Below the pieces are notes generated by a model, which was not told the origin of the DNA, did no database searches, and saw only the letters and a program-made list of their open reading frames with translations. This document shows positions 1 through 8,390 of a DNA stretch of 47,973 bases, piece after piece. The stretch comes from Geodermatophilaceae bacterium (GTDB lineage: Bacteria; Actinomycetota; Actinomycetes; Mycobacteriales; Geodermatophilaceae): NCBI GenBank assembly GCA_013695685.1, contig JACCZY010000125.1, positions 1 to 47,973 on the forward strand. The letters run 5' to 3'. A program made the position numbers and the translations under genes. Within the stretch, counting starts at the first letter, position 1, and every line of letters begins with the position of its first letter.

Positions 1-387
1 AAGCGGGAGAACTTCAGGACGGCCTTCGACGATTTTCACGTCGCCACTGTGGCGGCCTACGACGACAACGACGTACGCCGCCTGCTTGCCGACGCCGGCA
101 TCGTCCGCAACCGGGCCAAGATCGATGCCACGGTCTCCAACGCCCGGGCGGCGCTCGAGGTGCCTGGCGGGCTCGACAGGCTGCTGTGGTCCTTTGCGCC
201 GGACGAGCCCCGGCAGCGCCCGTCGTCACTCGTCGACGTGCCGGCGACCAGCCCGGCCTCGACCGCCTTGGCCAAGGAGCTGAAGCGGTTCGGCTTCCGG
301 TTCGTCGGGCCGACGACGGCGTACGCGCTGATGCAAGCAACGGGCATGGTCGACGACCACGTCGCAACCTGCTGGCGAGCAGCCTAG
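1..387 (+). CDS. tag: DNA-3-methyladenine glycosylase I, 3' part
   Basis: The reading frame is open from base 1 and the gene is cut by the window edge; 128 codons remain. The protein removes 3-methyladenine from alkylated DNA (base excision repair). Visible Tag features are the KRENFRTAF start of the fragment, the AGIVRNRAKIDATVSNA segment, and the C-terminal GFRFVGPTTAYALMQATGMVDDH stretch, with conserved residues split over these pieces. The adjoining DUF3117 and glgA/glgC genes fit the tag neighbourhood known in mycobacteria. The stop codon shares bases 385-386 with the stop of the convergent crotonase gene. Confidence 0.93.
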   Translation, partial: KRENFRTAFDDFHVATVAAYDDNDVRRLLADAGIVRNRAKIDATVSNARAALEVPGGLDRLLWSFAPDEPRQRPSSLVDVPATSPASTALAKELKRFGFRFVGPTTAYALMQATGMVDDHVATCWRAA

Positions 388-1181
388 CGGCCGGTGAACG
401 TCGGCGCCGTCTTGTCCACGAAGGCCCGTACGGCGGCCCTGTGGTCCTCGCTCAGGCCGGTGCCGGCCATGTGCTCGCCCTCGTTGGCCAGCGACGCCGC
501 GAGGTCGTTGCCGGCGGAGAAGGCCAGGGCGGCCTTGATCGCCGCGTACGCCAGCGTCGGGCCGGCGGCCAGTTCCGCCGCGAACCCGGCGGCGCGCTGC
601 TGCAGCTCCTCGTCGGGCACCACCTGGGTGACCATCCCGAGGTCGAGGGCCGTGACGGCGTCCACCGGCTGCGCGAGCAGCATCAGCTCCGCGGCCTTGC
701 CGTGCCCGATGAGCCGGGGCAGCGTCCAGGTCGCGCCGCTGTCCACGGACAACCCGATCTTCGCGAAGGCCATCAGGAACTTCGCGCTGGCGCCGGCGAT
801 GCGGAAGTCCGCAGCGAACGCGAAGGAGGCGCCGGCGCCGGCGGCCATCCCGTTCACCGCTGCGATCACCGGCTTGGGCATGCCGGCGATGGTCATCACG
901 ATCGGGTTGTAGTGCTCCGCGACGGTGCGCAGCGGGGCTGGATCGTCGGTGCGGATCAGCTCGATGTGCTCCTTGAGGTCCTGGCCGACACAGAAGCCGC
1001 GACCGCGTCCGGTGAGGATCACCGCGCGTACCTCGGGATCTTCGGCCGCCTCGCGCAACGCGCCGAGCAGTGCCTCCTTCGCCTCGGTGTCGAGGGAGTT
1101 CATCGACTCGGGGCGGTTCAGCGTGATCGTCGCGACCCCTCCGTCTTGGCCGTACAGGACTGATCCGGATGGAGATGTCAC
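384..1181 (-). CDS. Enoyl-CoA hydratase/isomerase family protein, PaaG-like
   Basis: A 265-residue crotonase-fold protein acting on acyl-CoA thioesters. The early GFCVGQDLKEH and NGMAAGAGASFAFA segments form the usual CoA and oxyanion-hole region. DSGATWTLPRLIGHGKA resembles PaaG-type isomerases more than classical hydratases, because an Asp replaces one of the two catalytic Glu positions. The GTG at 1181 is chosen because GAGGAGG lies 8 nt upstream and the protein then starts at normal family length. The open frame runs further up to 1307, but that extension is Arg/Pro-rich and unlike a crotonase. The true substrate cannot be read from sequence. Confidence 0.9.
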   Translation of the reverse strand: MTSPSGSVLYGQDGGVATITLNRPESMNSLDTEAKEALLGALREAAEDPEVRAVILTGRGRGFCVGQDLKEHIELIRTDDPAPLRTVAEHYNPIVMTIAGMPKPVIAAVNGMAAGAGASFAFAADFRIAGASAKFLMAFAKIGLSVDSGATWTLPRLIGHGKAAELMLLAQPVDAVTALDLGMVTQVVPDEELQQRAAGFAAELAAGPTLAYAAIKAALAFSAGNDLAASLANEGEHMAGTGLSEDHRAAVRAFVDKTAPTFTGR

Positions 1182-1391
1182 GATGGTTGGCCTCCTCAGC
1201 TGGCTCCCGCACGGTAGCCGCTGGGCGGAGGCGGCGGCCACGGCGAGCCGCCAGTTTCTCCTCGGCGCCCCGATACGGGACAATGGGACCAACATCGCGT
1301 CGGTCACCCGTGAGGGTGGCTGACGTTCCGCTAGCTACGGCATCGCGCACCGGCCCGGGAGCACCTCGCGGGCCTGACTGAGGAGGAACGC

Positions 1392-1559
1392 ATGGCGGCC
1401 ATGAAGCCGCGGACGGGTGAAGGTCCGCTGGAGGTCACCAAGGAGGGGCGCGGCATCGTCATGCGCGTCCCCCTTGAAGGCGGCGGCCGACTCGTCGTCG
1501 AGATGACGCCGGATGAGGCCACCGCGCTCGGTGCAGCCCTCAAGGGGGTCACCGGCTAG
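1392..1559 (+). CDS. DUF3117 small protein
   Basis: A 55-residue protein beginning MAAMKPRTGEGPLEVTKEG and ending in an Asp-Glu-Ala-Thr-Ala-Leu-Gly helix. This matches the highly conserved actinobacterial DUF3117 family (M. tuberculosis Rv1211, from memory). A strong AGGAGGA ribosome site lies 6 nt before the ATG. Function is unknown. Its usual neighbours are tag on one side and glgA/glgC on the other; here pxpABC and a signalling operon lie between it and glgA. A strong hairpin follows the stop codon. Confidence 0.93.
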   Translation: MAAMKPRTGEGPLEVTKEGRGIVMRVPLEGGGRLVVEMTPDEATALGAALKGVTG

Positions 1560-1580
1560 CCCACGGCACAGATGCTCACC

Positions 1581-1617
1581 GGCCCCGGCGCGAGATTCAC
1601 CTCTCGCGACCGGGGCC
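1581..1617 (+). terminator. Strong hairpin after DUF3117
   Basis: GGCCCCGGCGCGAG (1581-1594) pairs with CTCGCG-a-CCGGGGCC (1603-1617), giving a 14-bp stem with one bulged A and an 8-nt loop. No T tract follows, which is common for terminators in high-GC actinobacteria. It sits 22 nt after the DUF3117 stop and about 50 nt before pxpA, so it probably separates the two transcription units. Confidence 0.65.
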
Positions 1618-1667
1618 GCCGCATCGACGGGGGGCCTGGGCTGGCACCGCTGCGGCATGATCCGGGA

Positions 1668-2441
1668 GTGACCGCACCGGTGATCGACCTGAACGCCGAT
1701 CTGGGCGAGGGGCTCGGAATCTGGCGGCTGACCGACGACGACGGGCTGCTCGGCGTCATCACCAGCGCCAACGTCGCCTGCGGTTTCCACGGTGGCGACC
1801 CGTCGATCATGCGCCGGGTGTGCGCCGCCGCAGTTGACCGCGGCGTGCGGATCGGTGCCCAGGTCGGCTACCGCGACCTGCACGGCTTCGGCCGCCGCTT
1901 CCTCGATGTCGCACCGCTCGAGCTGACCGACGACGTCCTGTACCAACTGGGCGCGTTGGACGCGTTCGCCCGGGTGGCAGGCGATCGGGTGCGCTACCTC
2001 AAACCGCACGGGGCGCTCTACAACGCGATCGTGAGACACGAGTCCCAGGCCGCAGCAGTCGTGGAGGCGGTACGCCGCTACGACGCCTCGCTGCCGGTGC
2101 TCGGGCTCCCCGGCTCTGCCTGGTTGCGGCTGGCCGCCGAGGCCGGCCTGACCGCCGTACCGGAAGCCTTCGCCGACCGGGCCTATACGCCGACCGGTGA
2201 ATTGGTGTCCCGGCGGGAACCCGGCGCCGTACTGGCCGATCCCGACGACATCAGCGCGCGGTCGGTACGAATGGCAGTGAGCGGCCAGCTTGTTGCCAGC
2301 GACGGTTCGATCGTCGATGTAACCCCCCGGTCCCTCTGCGTTCATGGGGACTCGCCGGGGGCGGTGACCGTGGCACGTCGGGTCCGCGCCGCGCTGCACG
2401 ACGCCGGCGTCGACGTCCAGCCGTTCACCACGGGGCCGTGA
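1668..2441 (+). CDS. pxpA: 5-oxoprolinase subunit A (LamB/YcsF family)
   Basis: A 257-residue protein of the LamB/YcsF family. With PxpB and PxpC it hydrolyses 5-oxoproline (pyroglutamate) to glutamate using ATP, removing a damage product of glutamine and glutamate. Family marks are DLNADLGEG at the N-terminus, [30 protein letters not shown] and [11 protein letters not shown]. The GTG at 1668 starts the protein just before the first motif. An upstream in-frame ATG at 1572 would add 32 unrelated residues running through the hairpin. The spacing to any Shine-Dalgarno is poor. The gene overlaps pxpB by 4 nt (GTGA). Confidence 0.95.
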   Translation: MTAPVIDLNADLGEGLGIWRLTDDDGLLGVITSANVACGFHGGDPSIMRRVCAAAVDRGVRIGAQVGYRDLHGFGRRFLDVAPLELTDDVLYQLGALDAFARVAGDRVRYLKPHGALYNAIVRHESQAAAVVEAVRRYDASLPVLGLPGSAWLRLAAEAGLTAVPEAFADRAYTPTGELVSRREPGAVLADPDDISARSVRMAVSGQLVASDGSIVDVTPRSLCVHGDSPGAVTVARRVRAALHDAGVDVQPFTTGP

Positions 2442-3091
2442 TCATGGGCGGTGACCAGTCAGGACCGGAGCAGGCGCATGGGCAACGCGAGATGTGGGAG
2501 TACGGCGAGGACGCGCTGCTCGTCGAACTTGCCGACGTCACGGCGGTCATGGCGCTGCGCGCCAGCCTGGATCAGGAGCCGGTGCCGGGCATCGAGGAGG
2601 TCGTCCCGGCCGCCCGCACCGTCCTGCTTCGGCTCGCCCCCGACGCGGACACCAGGCGGATCGTCGAGGAGGTGACCAGCCGCCAGCTGACGGCGTACGA
2701 GCCCGATGCCGGTGCGATGGTCGAGATCGCGGTGACGTACGACGGTGCCGACCTCGACGAGGTCACCCGGCTGACCGGCCTGTCCGCAGCCGAGGTGGTG
2801 ACCGCGCACACCGGCACGGAACTGACCGTCGCGTTCTGTGGCTTCGCACCCGGCTTCGGCTACCTCATCGGCCTGCCGGAGACCCTGCAGGTGCCGCGGC
2901 GGAGCGAGCCCCGCACCAAGGTGCCGAAGGGCGCTGTGGGGTTGGCCGGCGCGTTCACCGGTGTCTACCCGCGCGAGTCGCCCGGCGGGTGGCAGCTCAT
3001 CGGTCGGACCAAGCTCGCCCTGTGGGACGCCGAGCGCGACCCGCCGGCGCTGCTACGGCCCGGGACGCGGGTCAGGTTCCGGACCGCATGA
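2438..3091 (+). CDS. pxpB: 5-oxoprolinase subunit B
   Basis: A 217-residue allophanate-hydrolase-subunit-1-like protein that pairs with PxpC in the ATP-dependent half of 5-oxoprolinase. Recognisable segments are GEDALLVEL near the start, then [16 protein letters not shown], and [19 protein letters not shown] followed by LIGRT. The GTG at 2438 overlaps the pxpA stop. In-frame ATGs at 2444 and 2492 are alternatives, and homology clearly begins around 2492, so the first ~18 residues may be extra or unread. The downstream overlap with pxpC is ATGA. Confidence 0.94.
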   Translation: MIMGGDQSGPEQAHGQREMWEYGEDALLVELADVTAVMALRASLDQEPVPGIEEVVPAARTVLLRLAPDADTRRIVEEVTSRQLTAYEPDAGAMVEIAVTYDGADLDEVTRLTGLSAAEVVTAHTGTELTVAFCGFAPGFGYLIGLPETLQVPRRSEPRTKVPKGAVGLAGAFTGVYPRESPGGWQLIGRTKLALWDAERDPPALLRPGTRVRFRTA

Positions 3092-3936
3092 TCGAGATCC
3101 TCGTTCCCGGACCGCTGGCAACGGTGCAGGACCTGGGCCGGCCCGGGTACGCCGAACTGGGGGTCGGGCGCAGCGGCGCCGCGGACCTGGCAGCTCACCG
3201 GCTGGCCAACCGGCTCGTCGGCAACGCCGAGCATTCGGCCACCGTCGAGGCCACCTTCGGCGGACTGCGATTCCGGAGCCGGACCGACCTGCTCGTGGCT
3301 GTCACCGGTGCAACCGCACCGGTGTTCATCGCAGGTGTAGAACACGCCGGCAACGCGCCGCTGCGGGTGAGCGCCGGCGTCGAAGTTCGCCTCGGTACGC
3401 CGGATGCCGGGCTGCGTAGCTACCTCGCGGTCCGCGGCGGCGTGGCCTGCGAGCCGGTGCTCGGCTCCCGATCGACGGACCTGCTCTCCGGCTTGGGGCC
3501 GGCGCCGCTGCACGCGGGCGACACCTTGGCGGTCGGCGGCGACGCAGCGACCGACCCTCACGTGGACGTGGCGCCCGTGGTCGCCTACCGGGCCGAGCCG
3601 GTGCTGCGGATCAGCCCAGGACCGCGGCGGGACTGGTTCAGCACCGACGCGTGGGCCACGTTGTTGGGTGCGGCGTACACGGTCAGCGCCGACAGCAACC
3701 GGATCGGCGTCCGGTTGACCGGGCCGGTCCTGCAACGCGCCATCTCGGCTGAACTGCCGTCGGAGCCGATCGTGCTCGGGGCGGTCCAGGTCCCGGCCAG
3801 CGGGCAACCCTTGATATTCCTGGCCGACCACCCGGTCACCGGCGGCTATCCCGTCATTGGCGTGGTGCGCCGCGCCTACGTCGGGCTGGCCGCGCAGCTC
3901 CGACCGGGACAGCCCGTACGGTTCGTCGCGCGGTAG
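3088..3936 (+). CDS. pxpC: 5-oxoprolinase subunit C (biotin-dependent carboxyltransferase-like)
   Basis: A 282-residue allophanate-hydrolase-subunit-2-like protein and the third subunit of 5-oxoprolinase. It begins [20 protein letters not shown], the family signature, and contains SGAADLAAHRLANRLVGN, LRSYLAVRGG, and TDLLSGLG followed by PVTGGYPVIGVV near the end. The ATG at 3088 overlaps the pxpB stop by 4 nt. The same frame is open far upstream inside pxpB, but that is frame overlap and not a fusion. The three pxp genes form a tight operon. Confidence 0.95.
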   Translation: MIEILVPGPLATVQDLGRPGYAELGVGRSGAADLAAHRLANRLVGNAEHSATVEATFGGLRFRSRTDLLVAVTGATAPVFIAGVEHAGNAPLRVSAGVEVRLGTPDAGLRSYLAVRGGVACEPVLGSRSTDLLSGLGPAPLHAGDTLAVGGDAATDPHVDVAPVVAYRAEPVLRISPGPRRDWFSTDAWATLLGAAYTVSADSNRIGVRLTGPVLQRAISAELPSEPIVLGAVQVPASGQPLIFLADHPVTGGYPVIGVVRRAYVGLAAQLRPGQPVRFVAR

Positions 3937-4077
3937 GTCCGCACCCGGGTTGCCAGTACTTGAGGCAGCGGAGAAAGTGCGGGCCAGCGGTCGTGCGCCG
4001 CTATGCTCGTCTGGCCGGTTCTCATCTCCTCAGTCGTTCCCTCGGCAAGCAAAGGAGCCGGCCGAAAGGCAGATCCG

Positions 4078-5736
4078 TTGAGCAAACCCACCATCCTCAC
4101 CGTCGACGACGATCCCATGGTGTCTGCCGCGATCTCCCGGGACCTCCGCAGCCGCTATGGCGCCGACTATCGCATCGTGCGGGCGGTGTCGGGGGCGCAG
4201 GCGCTCGCAGTGTTGAGCAAACTCGCTCTGCGCAATCAGCCGGTGGCGCTGATCGCCTCCGACCAGAGAATGCCGGAGATGACGGGCATCGAGTTGCTCG
4301 AGCAGGCCAGGACCCATGCCCCGGACGCGAAGTACCTGCTGCTCACGGCATACGCCGACACAGACGTCGCCATCAAGGCGATCAACGACATCGGACTCGA
4401 CTACTACCTGCTCAAGCCCTGGGATCCTCCCGAGGAGCGGCTGTACCCCATCATCGACGACCTGCTCGGCGACTGGCGGCAGGCCCACCCGGAACACACC
4501 TCCGATCTGCGTGTGGTCGGGCACCGGTGGTCCGACCGTAGCCACGACATCAAGACGTTTCTGGCCCGTAACCATGTGCCCTACCGCTGGTACGACATCG
4601 AGCGTGACGCCGAGGCGCAGCGGTTGAGCGAACTCGCCCAGGCGACAGCTGCCGATCTCCCTCTGGTGCTCGTCCCCGAAGGGGAGACGCTCCGCTGCCC
4701 GTCGACGCTCGAGATCGCTGACGCGCTCGGGCTGCGCACAAGGGCTGAACAGCCGCTGTACGACGTCTGCATCGTGGGCGGCGGCCCGGCCGGCCTGGCC
4801 GCCGCGGTGTATGCGGCCTCGGAGGGGCTGGGCACCGTCATCGTGGAGCGCGAGGCGCCTGGGGGACAGGCCGGGCAGAGCGCGTCGATCGAGAACTACC
4901 TGGGGTTCCCCAAAGGACTGACCGGCTCCGACCTCACCCAGCGCGCCGTCGCCCAGGTCTCGCGCTTCGGTGCTGAGGTCGTGCTGGCGCGCGACGTCGT
5001 CGGCTTCCAGACCCGTGGGCCGGTTCATGCAGTGCTCTTCGAAGGTTCGGGGGAGATCGAGGCGCGCGCGCTCATCGTGGCCACGGGCGTGTCCTACCGG
5101 CGCCTCGAGGCAGCAGGGGTCGACGAGTTCACCGGCCGGGGCGTCTACTACGGCGCCTCCGCCAGCGAGGCGAGCCAATGTCAGGGCGACGACGTCTACG
5201 TCGTTGGTGCCGCCAACTCAGCAGGACAGGCCGCGCTCAACCTGGCCCGCTTCGCCAAGCGAGTGGTGCTGGTGGTTCGCGGTGCGACGCTCGAGGACAC
5301 GATGTCCCAGTATCTCGGCGCGAGAATCATGTCCGCACCCAACATCGAGGTGCGGTACCGCAGTGAGGTGGTGGCTTGTCGAGGCGACGGCCATCTCGAG
5401 TCGCTGACTCTCGCCGATCGGGACTCCGGCCTTACCGAGGAGGTGTCGTCGAGTTGGCTGTTCGTCTTCATCGGCGCGTCGCCCCGCACCGAGTGGCTCG
5501 GTCCCGACGTAGTCCGCGACGACAAGGGGTTCGTCGTCACGGGTCAAGATCTCCTTGCCCCCGCCCATGCTCAGTGCTGGCCGCTGCCCCGTGCGCCCTT
5601 CGGCCTCGAGACGAGCGTGCCCGGAGTGTTCGCCGCAGGAGACGTCCGACTCGATTCCATGAAGCGGGTCGCCTCGGCGGTCGGTGAGGGCGCAATGTCG
5701 GTCTACCTGGTGCACCGCTACCTCGCCACGATCTGA
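4078..5736 (+). CDS. Receiver / glutaredoxin-like / thioredoxin-reductase-like fusion without redox cysteines
   Basis: A 552-residue protein counted from the TTG at 4078, which has AAAGG 8 nt upstream; an ATG at 4003 would add 25 unlikely residues. Residues 5-130 are a response-regulator receiver with acidic D10-D12, phospho-acceptor D62, T90 and K113. Residues 143-220 look like a glutaredoxin fold with S152-D-R-S155 at the usual CxxC place and a Pro at 195 at the cis-Pro position. From 228 on it is a thioredoxin-reductase-like FAD/NAD(P)H protein: GGGPAG at 234-239, GGQAGQSASIENYLGF, GAANSAG at 377-383, and a C-terminal FAAGD. The reductase CATC site reads G359-A-S-A. It overlaps the next gene, a histidine kinase, by 1 nt, so the pair is probably a two-component system sensing redox or flavin state. 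Fold assignments are mine by eye. Confidence 0.85.
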   Translation: MSKPTILTVDDDPMVSAAISRDLRSRYGADYRIVRAVSGAQALAVLSKLALRNQPVALIASDQRMPEMTGIELLEQARTHAPDAKYLLLTAYADTDVAIKAINDIGLDYYLLKPWDPPEERLYPIIDDLLGDWRQAHPEHTSDLRVVGHRWSDRSHDIKTFLARNHVPYRWYDIERDAEAQRLSELAQATAADLPLVLVPEGETLRCPSTLEIADALGLRTRAEQPLYDVCIVGGGPAGLAAAVYAASEGLGTVIVEREAPGGQAGQSASIENYLGFPKGLTGSDLTQRAVAQVSRFGAEVVLARDVVGFQTRGPVHAVLFEGSGEIEARALIVATGVSYRRLEAAGVDEFTGRGVYYGASASEASQCQGDDVYVVGAANSAGQAALNLARFAKRVVLVVRGATLEDTMSQYLGARIMSAPNIEVRYRSEVVACRGDGHLESLTLADRDSGLTEEVSSSWLFVFIGASPRTEWLGPDVVRDDKGFVVTGQDLLAPAHAQCWPLPRAPFGLETSVPGVFAAGDVRLDSMKRVASAVGEGAMSVYLVHRYLATI

Positions 5737-7145
5737 TGCGAGTCGACGACCTTCGCTCACTCAGCCTCTTCGACGGCCTGACGGACGACCAGCTCGCGGA
5801 GCTGGCCGAGGCGGGTACCGAGGTGCGCATCGAGCCCGGCGTCGACCTCTTCCACGAGGGCAGCCACGCGGACTTCTGGTGGGTGCTCGTCGAGGGTGCC
5901 ATCGAACTCAGGCGCCACGTCGGCCGCGAGGACACCGTGGTCGGGAAGCTGGACGTGCCGGGCCGCTGGGCCGGCGGCTTCAGGGCATGGGACGAGCACG
6001 GCGTCTACCTCGCGACCGGTCGAGGAGTGGCCGACGGGCGGGTGCTCCGAGTGCCGGCCGAAGGGCTGCGTGAGCTGTCCAACGGCTGGTTCCCGTTCGG
6101 CGGACACCTCATCAGGGGGCTGTACGGCACCGCGCGCACTATCGAATCGACGGTACGGCAGCGCGAGTCCCTCGTGACCCTCGGCACCCTCGCCGCCGGC
6201 CTCGCACACGAGATCAACAATCCGGCCGCTGCCGCCACCCGGGCGGTGGATGCCCTCGAAGGTGCCTGCGAGACGCTGCTTTCGTCGCTCGGCCGCCTCG
6301 CCCAAGGCGAGATCTCGGCCCTGCAGTTCTCCGCGCTCGACGCGCTGCGCCGCGAGATCGAGCCTCGGGCGGCGGTCCTGGACCCACTGGCAATGGCCGA
6401 TCACGAGGAGGCCCTGTCGTCGTGGCTCACTCGCCACGGCGTCGAGCGCGATTGGATAATCGCTCCGCCGCTGGCTGCCGCCGAAGTCGACCTTGCCTGG
6501 TGCGAGCGGGCGGCGACCGTACTCGCTGGAGCGGTGCTGGAGCCAGGACTCGAATGGGTGGCGAGCACGCTCTCCGTGGCCACCCTCCTGTCGGAGGTGA
6601 AGGAGTCGACGCGGCGCGTCTCCGACCTCGTGGCCGCCGTCAGGTCTTACTCGCAGATGGACCGCGGGTCGATCCAGCACATCGACGTCACGGACGGCCT
6701 TGAGAGCACCCTGGTGATGCTCGGCCACAAGCTCCACGATGGTGTAGAGGTGGTGCGCCAGTACGGCGCCGACGTCCCCCGGATCGAGGCCTACGCCGGC
6801 GAGTTGAACCAGGTGTGGACCAACCTGATCGACAACGCAGTGGACGCGATGGACGGCGCGGGCACGCTCCAGATAGCGACGCGGGTTGACGGTGACCACG
6901 TCGTCATCGAGGTCGGCGACACCGGCCCCGGTATCCCGCCACAGGTAGCTGCCCGAGCGTTCGAGGCGTTCTTCACGACCAAGGACGTAGGCAAGGGCAC
7001 CGGTCTTGGCCTCGATATCGCACGGCGCATAGTCGTGGAGCGCCACGGCGGCACAATCAGCATCGACTCCCGACCGGGTGAGACGGTCTTGCGGGTCCGC
7101 ATCCCTGTCCGACCGCCTGAGCCGCAGGGGCGGACAGGCAGCTAA
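5736..7145 (+). CDS. Cyclic-nucleotide-binding-like sensor histidine kinase
   Basis: A 469-residue soluble protein with no membrane segment. Residues 1-140 resemble a CRP-type effector domain (LFDGLTDDQLAELAE, then a beta roll), but the canonical phosphate-binding cassette is not evident: the expected region reads GRWAGGFRAW. The H-box is LAAGLAHEINNP with H158. A long helical insertion follows, then the N-box NQVWTNLIDNAVDAM, G1 DTGPGIP, an F-box FEAFFTTK and G2 GKGTGLGLDIA, so the kinase core looks complete. The start ATG shares its first base with the stop of the receiver/flavoprotein gene, implying translational coupling and that the receiver is its partner. The signal sensed is unknown. 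Confidence 0.88.
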   Translation: MRVDDLRSLSLFDGLTDDQLAELAEAGTEVRIEPGVDLFHEGSHADFWWVLVEGAIELRRHVGREDTVVGKLDVPGRWAGGFRAWDEHGVYLATGRGVADGRVLRVPAEGLRELSNGWFPFGGHLIRGLYGTARTIESTVRQRESLVTLGTLAAGLAHEINNPAAAATRAVDALEGACETLLSSLGRLAQGEISALQFSALDALRREIEPRAAVLDPLAMADHEEALSSWLTRHGVERDWIIAPPLAAAEVDLAWCERAATVLAGAVLEPGLEWVASTLSVATLLSEVKESTRRVSDLVAAVRSYSQMDRGSIQHIDVTDGLESTLVMLGHKLHDGVEVVRQYGADVPRIEAYAGELNQVWTNLIDNAVDAMDGAGTLQIATRVDGDHVVIEVGDTGPGIPPQVAARAFEAFFTTKDVGKGTGLGLDIARRIVVERHGGTISIDSRPGETVLRVRIPVRPPEPQGRTGS

Positions 7146-7166
7146 TTCAGGTGCGGCGACGTTGTG

Positions 7167-7187
7167 GAGCGCTGGCTCCTGGCGCTC
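7167..7187. terminator. Possible bidirectional hairpin between kinase and glgA
   Basis: GAGCGC (7167-7172) and GCGCTC (7182-7187) form a 6-bp stem with a 9-nt loop, extended by two G-T pairs. It lies in the 67-bp gap between two convergent genes. It is short and has no T tract, so this is a weak call. Confidence 0.3.
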
Positions 7188-7212
7188 TGCATGTCGGGTA
7201 ACGCAGCGCCGA

Positions 7213-8367
7213 TCAGGCGAGCAGCGCTCGGTACACCTCGACGGTCCGCGTCGCCACTGCGGGCCACCCGAACTCACCGTCCGCCCGAGCGCGCCCCGCG
7301 GCACCCATCGACTCCGCCATCGGGCGGTCCGCCAGCACCCGGTTCAGGGCACCGGCCAGGGCCGCTTCGAAGCCGGCCGGATCCTGCTCGTCGTAGTGCA
7401 CGAGCAGCCCCGTCGTACCGTCGTCGACGACCTCGGGGATCCCGCCCACGTCGCTCGCGACGACAGCCGTGCCGCAGGCCATGGCTTCCAGGTTGACGAT
7501 GCCCAGCGGCTCGTAGACCGACGGACAGCAGAAGACCGTCGCGTGGCTGAGCAACCGCCGGACGTCCTCCCGTGGTTGCATGTCCGGGATCCAGTGAACG
7601 CCGGAGCGGCGCTCGGACAGTTCCTCGACGAGAGCCAGCACCTCGGCCCCGAGCTGCGGTGTGTCCGGCGCACCGGCGCACAGCACGATCTGCGCATCCG
7701 GATCGACGCTCGCCGCAGCCCGGATCAGATGAGGCACGCCCTTCTGCCGGGTGATCCGCCCGACGAAGAGGACGTACGGCCGGTCCGGATCGATGCCCAG
7801 CCGATCCAGTAGGCCGGTGTCGGGATCGGGCCAGTAGTCCGTCGTGTCGATCCCGTTGCGGACGACGTGTACGCGCGCTGCGTCCAGGAACGGGTAGCAG
7901 TCGAGGATGTCGCGGCGCATCCCCTCGCTGACCGCGATGACGCCGTGGGCGGCCTCGTACGCCGTTCGCTCCGCCCATGACGACAGCGCATACCCGCCGC
8001 CGAGCTGCTCGGCTTTCCACGGCCGCCGGGGTTCCAGCGAGTGCGCCGTGAGCACGTGCGGTACGCCGTAGAGCAGGGCACCGAGGTGGCCGGCGAGATT
8101 GGCGTACCAAGTGTGAGAATGCAGCAGGTCGCAGCCGTTCACCGAGTTCACCATCGACAGGTCGACGCCGATCGTCTGCAATGCGGGGTTCGTTCCGACG
8201 AGGTCGGCCGATACCTCGTGCGCCGTCGCCCCCTCGCGTGGGGCCCCGAAGCAGTGCACGTCGACGTCGACGAGCGATCGGAGCTCACGGGCCAGGAACT
8301 CCACGTGTACGCCGGCACCACCGTAGACATCCGGCGGGAACTCTTTGGTGAGCAGGCCCACGCGCAT
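7213..8367 (-). CDS. glgA: Glycogen synthase / alpha-maltose-1-phosphate synthase, GT4
   Basis: A 384-residue GT-B glycosyltransferase. It starts [19 protein letters not shown] and has [24 protein letters not shown] and the C-terminal [19 protein letters not shown] nucleotide-sugar site. It is the actinobacterial type (M. tuberculosis Rv1212c, called glgA or glgM), which uses ADP-glucose made by GlgC either to extend glycogen or to make maltose-1-phosphate for the GlgE route. The sequence alone does not decide between these. The divergent glgC starts only 23 bp away. There is no Shine-Dalgarno; TACTGT lies 6 nt before the ATG, consistent with a leaderless message. Confidence 0.94.
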   Translation of the reverse strand: MRVGLLTKEFPPDVYGGAGVHVEFLARELRSLVDVDVHCFGAPREGATAHEVSADLVGTNPALQTIGVDLSMVNSVNGCDLLHSHTWYANLAGHLGALLYGVPHVLTAHSLEPRRPWKAEQLGGGYALSSWAERTAYEAAHGVIAVSEGMRRDILDCYPFLDAARVHVVRNGIDTTDYWPDPDTGLLDRLGIDPDRPYVLFVGRITRQKGVPHLIRAAASVDPDAQIVLCAGAPDTPQLGAEVLALVEELSERRSGVHWIPDMQPREDVRRLLSHATVFCCPSVYEPLGIVNLEAMACGTAVVASDVGGIPEVVDDGTTGLLVHYDEQDPAGFEAALAGALNRVLADRPMAESMGAAGRARADGEFGWPAVATRTVEVYRALLA

Positions 8368-8373
8368 CCCTAG

Positions 8374-8383
8374 ACAGTAGGGT
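8374..8383. promoter_or_regulatory. Overlapping divergent -10 elements of glgA and glgC
   Basis: On the minus strand TACTGT (8379-8374) lies 6 nt from the glgA ATG. On the plus strand TAGGGT (8378-8383) lies 7 nt from the glgC ATG at 8391. Both fit the TAnnnT leaderless -10 pattern and they overlap by 2 bp. Neither gene has a Shine-Dalgarno. No clear -35 is visible on either side. Assigned by pattern only. Confidence 0.5.
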
Positions 8384-8390
8384 CATGCCC

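Noticed and set aside
226-1350. Long minus-strand frame over the crotonase gene
   Set aside because: Arg/Gly/His-rich shadow in a GC-rich gene; the crotonase frame has motifs and a ribosome site.
2494-3936. A 480-residue open frame that looks like a pxpB-pxpC fusion
   Set aside because: The first 200 residues are Arg-rich shadow of pxpB in another frame; the true pxpC starts at 3088 in an ATGA overlap.
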